From positions 1 through 6,438 of the forward strand of contig SKVE01000463.1 in NCBI GenBank assembly GCA_007129635.1: a DNA stretch of 6,438 nucleotides. The letters run 5' to 3'. This document shows positions 1 through 4,407 of the stretch, in pieces. The DNA is from Planctomycetaceae bacterium. GTDB taxonomy: Bacteria > Planctomycetota > Planctomycetia > Pirellulales > Pirellulaceae. The notes below the pieces were generated by a model. It searched no databases. It was given only the letters and a program-made list of their open reading frames with translations, and was not told the DNA's origin. Numbering within the stretch: position 1 is the stretch's first letter; the number at the start of each line of letters is the position of its first letter. Made by a program: the position numbers and the translations under genes.

Positions 1-46
1 CTCCGACCTCCGACTTCCGACCTCCGACCTCCGACTTCCGACTTCC
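1..46. repeat. Tandem 7-bp array, unit YTCCGAC (left end cut by window)
   Basis: Six consecutive heptamers run from base 1 to 42, followed by a partial TTCC at 43-46. Each full unit is CTCCGAC or TTCCGAC; only the first base changes, in the order C, C, T, C, C, T, with T in the partial unit. The array begins at the window edge, so its true length is unknown. It lies in non-coding DNA about 200 bases upstream of the sialidase-like gene. I recall similar pyrimidine/GAC heptamer runs from intergenic DNA of Pirellula-like planctomycetes, but cannot confirm that here. Function unknown. Confidence 0.85.
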
Positions 47-244
47 CCTCGATCCTCCCCGCTTGCCGGGCGAGAGTTCTCAGGTTTCCCAGCCAAGGAG
101 TAGGTTCGGCGTTCCGTTTTCGTGGCTAGAGAGCCTAACGATCTCGCCGGCGAGCGGCGAGGATTCGGGTTTTCACCGAAACGCGTGAAGACGGACGGAA
201 GCAGCCCGCACGCGGACGCGTGAACTCCAACACAAAGAGAGGCA
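47..244. other. Intergenic leader region upstream of the sialidase-like gene
   Basis: I see no convincing gene here. It contains a perfect 12-bp palindrome CTCGCCGGCGAG at 143-154, a small hairpin (TTCGG at 164-168 pairing with CCGAA at 176-180), and a 9-bp direct repeat ACGCGTGAA at 181-189 and 216-224. I found no good -35/-10 pair. The promoter of the downstream gene presumably lies here, and the palindrome could be an operator, but neither is shown by the sequence. Confidence 0.4.
236..242 (+). promoter_or_regulatory. Ribosome-binding site of the sialidase-like gene
   Basis: The purine run AGAGAGG ends two bases before the ATG at 245 and five bases before the adjacent in-frame ATG at 248. 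The spacing favours 248 as the codon actually used, a difference of one residue. Confidence 0.55.
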
Positions 245-1513
245 ATGATGGTTTTTCCGCAGAATTTTTCGAGCATGGTTGATGCAACCAAGATGACGAC
301 GATCGTGATTCTTCTGGCCATCTTCGTGCCCGGCAGTCAAGCCGGTGAAGCTGCCGGGCTTTCGACATCCCCTGCGGCAGCAGGCACGAAAGATGCCTCG
401 CTGCTGCCCGACGGCTGGGATCCGGTCCGGGCCGGCGACCAGGTGATGGCTCGGCTGATCAGCGTGACCGCGCCGCAGGTGCAGGGCGCGCACGACGCCG
501 AATTCGAACTGGTCGGGCGGCATGCTTACATCGTGTCGACGGTCAACGACCAGCGGCCGGGACATAGCGCGGCCGATTTCGAGTATGTGGCGATGTCGAT
601 CGTCAATCTGGACACGTTGGAGGTCGAAGTCGCTTCGCTGCCGATCGCCCGCAGCGAGCAGGCCTTCGAGAACGCGACCCTGCCCGCAGGCCAATGCTGG
701 GTGCCGCGGATCATTCGCCACGGCGACGATACCCTGCGAGTTTTCTTTGTGAGCCAAAAGCGAGGCTCGCACTGCCAGGTGTGGTATCGCGACTTCGACC
801 TGGCAACTCGACGCTTCGACCACCGCATCCACCGCGCGCAACTGAAGACCTCCTTGGGCACGTTCGACATGCAGCCGGGGCACTTCCACGCGTGTGCGGC
901 GGCCGGTGGCTTTCGGCGGGCGCCGGCCGACCACGGCTTGTACATCTTCGATTCGTTCAAACAATTCGACGGCGTCACCTACGTGGCGATCAATAACTTT
1001 CCAGGCCGCCAGAACGCGTGGGCCACCATCAACGACGCGCTCGACACGTTCGAGATCCTCGGGCACATGAACGAACCCGAGGACTTGGCGCTCAGCGAGG
1101 CGTCGGTCGAACGGTTGCCGGACGGCGCCTGGATGGCCATCTTCCGTTCGGAGGCGGGCGAGCGAAACTATGCTTTCGGCACCAGCCAGGACGGCCGCAC
1201 GTGGACGCCCGCCGAGCACCGCGACGTTGTACAGGGCGGGACCAACTCGAAACCCACGTTCAACCGGTTCGGCGACGTGTACTACCTGGGCTGGCAGGAC
1301 GCGGCTCGGATCGACGGAGTGCGCCGCAGCGTGTTCAACCTGGACGTCTCGCGCGACGGGCGAACCTGGCAGCGGAAGTACCGCTTCGAAACGCCCGACG
1401 CCTTCGAGTATCCCACGTTCAAAGAGCACGAGGGCCACGTCTGGCTGACCATTTCCGGACGGAACCAGCGCACCATCCTGTTCGGCCAACTGTTTGCCAC
1501 AAGCAGCAATTGA
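245..1513 (+). CDS. Secreted Asp-box (BNR) sialidase-like protein
   Basis: A 422-residue protein, predicted to be exported. Two canonical Asp boxes (S-x-D-G-x-T-W) are visible: SQDGRTW at residues 314-320 and SRDGRTW at 369-375. These mark a six-bladed sialidase-type propeller. A hydrophobic stretch at about 17-30 followed by S-Q-A at 31-33 looks like a signal peptide, giving a periplasmic or secreted product. Starts at 245 and 248 follow a purine-rich site; a later ATG at 293 would give a more compact signal peptide but lacks an obvious one. True GH33 sialidases carry an N-terminal Phe/Tyr-Arg-Ile-Pro motif and an Arg triad. I see no clean FRIP motif, only a W-V-P-R-I-I segment near residue 152, so activity and substrate are uncertain. 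It may be a sialidase, another glycan-active propeller enzyme or a non-catalytic binding protein. The gene stands alone on this strand and converges on the permease gene. Confidence 0.85.
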   Translation: MMVFPQNFSSMVDATKMTTIVILLAIFVPGSQAGEAAGLSTSPAAAGTKDASLLPDGWDPVRAGDQVMARLISVTAPQVQGAHDAEFELVGRHAYIVSTVNDQRPGHSAADFEYVAMSIVNLDTLEVEVASLPIARSEQAFENATLPAGQCWVPRIIRHGDDTLRVFFVSQKRGSHCQVWYRDFDLATRRFDHRIHRAQLKTSLGTFDMQPGHFHACAAAGGFRRAPADHGLYIFDSFKQFDGVTYVAINNFPGRQNAWATINDALDTFEILGHMNEPEDLALSEASVERLPDGAWMAIFRSEAGERNYAFGTSQDGRTWTPAEHRDVVQGGTNSKPTFNRFGDVYYLGWQDAARIDGVRRSVFNLDVSRDGRTWQRKYRFETPDAFEYPTFKEHEGHVWLTISGRNQRTILFGQLFATSSN

Positions 1514-1544
1514 CATGCCACTTTGACGTTGCGCACCGACCACC

Positions 1545-1568
1545 GAACGGTCCCTGATCATGCCGTTC
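1545..1568. terminator. Weak inverted repeat between convergent genes
   Basis: GAACGG (1545-1550) and CCGTTC (1563-1568) can form a 6-bp stem with a 12-base loop. It sits in the 64-base gap between the stop codons of the converging sialidase-like and permease genes, where a bidirectional terminator would be expected. There is no T-run on either side and the loop is large, so this is only a positional candidate. Confidence 0.25.
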
Positions 1569-1577
1569 AGTGATAAG

Positions 1578-3074
1578 TCAGGACCTGCCGCCAGTCTTCC
1601 TCATCCGGCAACTAATGGTGTACAAGGGCAGCCCCACGACCAAGGGCACCAAGCCCATCAGGGCCAGGCCTTTGGCGTAGACCAGCGAGGAATACAGCAT
1701 GTACAGGCACATCAGGCAGAAGACGATCGGTTCCAGGGGGAACAAGGGCGCGGAAAACGGCCGCTCGATCCCGCGGTCCTTCGCCCGCAGCACGAACATC
1801 GACAATCCGGTGCCCAGGAAAAAGATCCAGAAGACGGGCGCCGTGCCTGCGACCAGCGTGTCGAATCCGCCGAAATAATCGGCCCACGGCAAGGCGGGCA
1901 GGAACATCGTCGTCAGGACCGTGTCCACCAGGTCGCGATCGATCTGGGTACCGACCAGCAAGACCAAGATCAGCGAGATGGTGGACTGGGCCAGCAGCGA
2001 CCAGATGGGAGTGTTTCGTCGAGCATGCCAGCGTCCCAATAGGGCGAATAATTGGTGGTCCGAGCCCAGTCCCACATAGATGCGGGCGCCGGTGAAGATC
2101 AAGCCGTTGATCGCGCCCAAAGCCGACAGCATCACCAGCAGACTCATCGCGCGCGCGCCCCAGTCGTCGAACGCTAACGCCAACACATCGGCGGCGGGCG
2201 TCGGTGAAGCGCTGACACCGGCAAATCCCAGTCCGTACAGGTAGGCGGCGTTGACCAGCAGATAGATGATCATGATGCCGCCCGTGCCGATGAACAGCGC
2301 CCAGGGCAAGTTCCGCTTGCGGTTCTTGACTTCGGCCGCGACGAATGCCGCATCGTTCCAGCCGCCGTAAGCGTAGAACACGAAGACCATGGCCAATCCG
2401 AATCTCGAAAGCATCTCGCCCAACGACCGGGCTCCGCCGTTAGCCGGGGCGTCGACCAGGGTCACGGCGCCTTCCAGCATTCCGGCCGCCTCGATGGCCG
2501 GCCCGGCGGCCGCCCCGCCGCCCCAGCCAAAGCCGACGACCACGACGCCCAACAGCCCAACGACTTTGATCAACGACAGGACGTTCTGGGTCGTCTTGCC
2601 GCAGATCACGCCCATCAGATTCATCGCGGTCAGTACCACGATCGAACCCACCGCCCACCAGACGACGTTGGCCACATCCAGGTCAAACAACTGGACGGCG
2701 TAATCGCCGAAGACATAAGCCATCGCGCCGATGCTGCCGGTCAGGATCACCGTCAACTGGGCCCAGCCGAACAAAAAACCGATTCGCCTGCCGAAGGCTC
2801 GCGTCAAGTAGACGTAATCGCCGCCCATCCGCGGATAGGTCGTCGCCAGTTCGGCATAACAAAACGAACCGACCAGGGCCAGGATGCCGCCCAACGCCCA
2901 CGCGAACATGCCCCACCAGGCGTTCTCGACGTTGCCGAACACCAGTTGAGGCGCTTTGAAGATCGTGGTTCCCACCACGATGCCCACAATGATGCTGACC
3001 GCATCCCATAAGCCCAGATGGGTACCGGTTTGGTCCTCGGTCAAGGCTCGTGTCTCGTGTTGGTCCATGGTCAA
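1578..3074 (-). CDS. APC-superfamily amino-acid permease, 12 TM
   Basis: A 498-residue inner-membrane protein, probably a secondary transporter of amino acids or polyamines. About twelve hydrophobic segments are visible, at roughly 22-46, 53-77, 98-121, 136-157, 165-185, 226-250, 256-285, 308-337, 355-375, 405-431, 445-467 and 470-487. TM1 has the APC-type substrate loop GIVVGTTIF (31-39). The TM2-TM3 loop carries the family signature PRMGGDYVYLTRAFG (81-95). TM6 contains FYAYGGWND (233-241). Two stretches are long: the Gly/Ala-rich TM5-TM6 loop (186-225), predicted outside the membrane, and a segment before TM10 (376-404). The chosen start is TTG at 3074, seven bases after GGGAGAG; an ATG two codons later (3068) sits about 15 bases from it. 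An in-frame stop lies at 3092-3090. A 30-bp duplication covers the start, so residues 1-17 contain a repeated decapeptide. Substrate cannot be read from sequence. Confidence 0.93.
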   Translation of the reverse strand: MTMDQHETRALTEDQTGTHLGLWDAVSIIVGIVVGTTIFKAPQLVFGNVENAWWGMFAWALGGILALVGSFCYAELATTYPRMGGDYVYLTRAFGRRIGFLFGWAQLTVILTGSIGAMAYVFGDYAVQLFDLDVANVVWWAVGSIVVLTAMNLMGVICGKTTQNVLSLIKVVGLLGVVVVGFGWGGGAAAGPAIEAAGMLEGAVTLVDAPANGGARSLGEMLSRFGLAMVFVFYAYGGWNDAAFVAAEVKNRKRNLPWALFIGTGGIMIIYLLVNAAYLYGLGFAGVSASPTPAADVLALAFDDWGARAMSLLVMLSALGAINGLIFTGARIYVGLGSDHQLFALLGRWHARRNTPIWSLLAQSTISLILVLLVGTQIDRDLVDTVLTTMFLPALPWADYFGGFDTLVAGTAPVFWIFFLGTGLSMFVLRAKDRGIERPFSAPLFPLEPIVFCLMCLYMLYSSLVYAKGLALMGLVPLVVGLPLYTISCRMRKTGGRS

Positions 3075-3086
3075 GGCTCGTCTCTC
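3030..3086. repeat. 30-bp-period direct duplication over the permease start codon
   Basis: Bases 3030-3056 and 3060-3086 match at 24 of 27 positions, with an offset of exactly 30 bp, or ten codons. On the minus strand the shared core is ACGAGCCTTGACC followed, after two variable bases, by GGACCAA. The copies are read as T-M-D-Q-H-E-T-R-A-L and T-E-D-Q in the permease N-terminus. The upstream copy holds both candidate starts, TTG (3074) and ATG (3068); the inner copy has GAG where the ATG is. Confidence 0.9.
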
Positions 3087-3087
3087 C
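3081..3087 (-). promoter_or_regulatory. Ribosome-binding site deciding the permease start (TTG)
   Basis: On the minus strand GGGAGAG lies seven bases before TTG at 3074, a normal Shine-Dalgarno distance. Its distance to the ATG at 3068 is about 13 bases. This supports TTG initiation, but either is possible, and the two products differ by only two residues. Confidence 0.5.
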
Positions 3088-3098
3088 CATCAGTAAAT

Positions 3099-3115
3099 CG
3101 CGATGCATCATCGCG
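3099..3115. promoter_or_regulatory. Perfect 7-bp inverted repeat upstream of the permease
   Basis: CGCGATG (3099-3105), a 3-base CAT centre and CATCGCG (3109-3115) form a perfect inverted repeat about 25 bases upstream of the permease start. On the minus-strand transcript it would fold into a GC-rich hairpin with a 3-base loop and is followed by ATTTACT, not a T-run. A leader hairpin or operator fits better than a terminator. Its role is inferred from position only. Confidence 0.45.
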
Positions 3116-3121
3116 GGGGTC

Positions 3122-3146
3122 AAAAGCAGGGAGCGTCGCGTCCCTG
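3122..3146 (-). terminator. Terminator-like hairpin after the LRR gene
   Basis: On the minus strand CAGGGA (3146-3141), an 8-base loop and TCCCTG (3132-3127) form a GC-rich 6-bp stem, followed by C and TTTT (3125-3122). It lies about 33 bases past the LRR gene's TGA and before the permease leader. The T-run is short, so termination may be partial. Confidence 0.4.
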
Positions 3147-3178
3147 TACCGTGCGTCTGTCCGGACGATCCGTTCGAT

Positions 3179-4225
3179 TCAGTAGAACACCGCCAAGGTC
3201 GGACGCATTTCCGTCAGTAACTCGGCGCCTTCTTCGGTAACGTTGGTCAGCTCGACATACAGCATGCGCAATGAATTCAGGGGTTCCAGGTGAGTCAAGC
3301 CGGAATCGCCCACGGCACAGCCGATCAGATTCAACACTCGCAGTCGGGTGATCGGGGTCAGATGGATCAAGCCGGCCGAGGTGATTCGAGTTCTGCTCAG
3401 GACCAGCACTTCCAACTGAGGCATGGCGGACAAGGGGCTCAGGTCGTCATCGCCCACCTGGCAGGCGGCAAGATTCAGGGCTTGCAGGATGGGCAGCTTC
3501 TGCAGTTCGATCAATCCGGCCCCCGTGACGGCCGTGTTGGCCAACGCCAAAATCTCCAGATTCTGCAGCTTGGCGACGTGCTCTAGGCCGACATCGGTGA
3601 TTTGAGTATCGACCGCGTACAGTTCCTGCAGGACCTGCGAATCGGTCAGGTGAGCGAATCCTTCGTCGGTGATCGGACGGGAGCTGACGTCCAGGAAAGC
3701 CAGATGAGGCAAGCCGCGGAAATGCTCCATCCCGGAATCGTCCAGCTCCGATTCGGTCGCATCGGCCAGAACCACGTGGCCCTGCGGGTTCTTGATGAAC
3801 CGGACATTCAACGCCTCCAATGCCTGGACCGCCTGGGGATCATCCGGCCGCGACGGGGATTCGATCGGAGCCACCGAACGCGGTTCAGCGCCCGCCAGCT
3901 TAATTTCGCGACGGTTGACCCAGCCCGTATATTTCTGGCCGTCCACCGTTGCATGCCCACCGATCCAGCCCCCCCGCACCTCGGTGACCCGAATCCGATC
4001 GCCGATCTTCAGGACGATGGCGGCCTGGTCACGGACTCCCAGTTCCACGCCTTCCTGGGTCACGATCACGGTGTCACCCGGGTAGATGGCGGGCGCATCG
4101 TCCGGCGGGCTCCATGCTGCCGGCAAGGCGTTCGCCGAACTCAGCCACCAGAGCAGCCAAGCGGCCAGCAGCCACCGGACGCGGAAGCAACGGTCCATGC
4201 ATCGCGGGAACGGCCAAGAAATCAT
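3179..4225 (-). CDS. Secreted SH3b-like / 24-residue leucine-rich-repeat protein
   Basis: A 348-residue protein when started at ATG 4225; no enzymatic motif is visible. An N-terminal hydrophobic Trp/Leu-rich stretch (about 16-30) ending in A-N-A (31-33) looks like a signal peptide, so the product is probably periplasmic or envelope-associated. Residues 46-111 resemble a bacterial SH3-like domain (YPGDTVIVTQ start, W-I-G-G in the middle, GWVNRREIKL at the end). Residues 166-333 are seven leucine-rich repeats, each exactly 24 residues long, of the type L-x-x-L-x-x-L-x-x-L-x-L-x-x-T-x-[IV]-T-x-x-G. Such arrays usually form protein-binding solenoids. The start at 4225 is preferred because AAAGGG lies eight bases upstream. 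An in-frame ATG at 4330 would add 35 residues before the signal peptide and has no clear ribosome-binding site; ATG at 4198 is also possible. It lies 77-182 bases downstream of the kinase gene on the same strand, so the two may be co-transcribed. Partner and exact role unknown. Confidence 0.88.
   Translation of the reverse strand: MISWPFPRCMDRCFRVRWLLAAWLLWWLSSANALPAAWSPPDDAPAIYPGDTVIVTQEGVELGVRDQAAIVLKIGDRIRVTEVRGGWIGGHATVDGQKYTGWVNRREIKLAGAEPRSVAPIESPSRPDDPQAVQALEALNVRFIKNPQGHVVLADATESELDDSGMEHFRGLPHLAFLDVSSRPITDEGFAHLTDSQVLQELYAVDTQITDVGLEHVAKLQNLEILALANTAVTGAGLIELQKLPILQALNLAACQVGDDDLSPLSAMPQLEVLVLSRTRITSAGLIHLTPITRLRVLNLIGCAVGDSGLTHLEPLNSLRMLYVELTNVTEEGAELLTEMRPTLAVFY
3227..3730 (-). repeat. 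Seven in-frame 72-bp LRR-coding repeats
   Basis: The seven repeats of the LRR protein keep an exact 24-codon phase with no insertion or deletion: the first residues of successive units are M, F, L, L, L, L, L. Conserved positions include the Leu residues of the strand and a [IV]-T/G-x-x-G turn. Cys replaces the usual Asn-like position in two units (AACQVGDD and IGCAVGDS). DNA identity between units is modest by eye, so the array is old rather than freshly amplified. Confidence 0.85.
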
Positions 4226-4407
4226 CGTCCAAGCCCTTTCAAAACCGAGTCGTCTTCGCATCGAATTCCGCCAGCCGTCGACGGCGGAGCGATCGAAAAC
4301 GTCATGGCCCAAAAAACGGAAGGAAATCATCGCAGGCCAAGAGTATAGGGCAAACGGAGGGGATAGATCTAGTCGCGTGCCAACCTACTTTTCCAGCTCC
4401 GTCTTTT

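Noticed and set aside
173..1561. Long open frame (462 codons) on the minus strand opposite the sialidase-like gene
   Set aside because: It is antisense to a gene with a signal peptide and Asp boxes. Its translation is Arg/Val-rich with no recognisable domain, a common effect of GC-rich codon bias.
1560..2042. Open frame of 160 codons on the plus strand opposite the permease C-terminus
   Set aside because: Its Gln/Arg/Gly-rich product is antisense to well-conserved transmembrane segments, and no ribosome-binding site is seen.
2683..3123. Alternative minus-strand frame beginning near the permease start
   Set aside because: It overlaps the permease in another frame and encodes Arg-rich sequence without a domain. 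Its apparent repeat TSLDxGP comes from the 30-bp duplication.
4342..4347. TATACT (minus strand) as a -10 box for the LRR gene
   Set aside because: It matches a -10 hexamer well, but there is no acceptable -35 at 16-18 bases, and planctomycete promoters are poorly defined.
3602..4348. Open frame of 248 codons on the plus strand opposite the LRR gene
   Set aside because: It mirrors the SH3b/LRR coding region, shows no domain or signal peptide, and has the low-complexity composition of an antisense shadow.
4354..4402. ACGGAG/CTCCGT inverted repeat after the kinase stop as a terminator
   Set aside because: The stem is 6 bp with a 37-base loop and no following T-run, so it is unlikely to be a real terminator.
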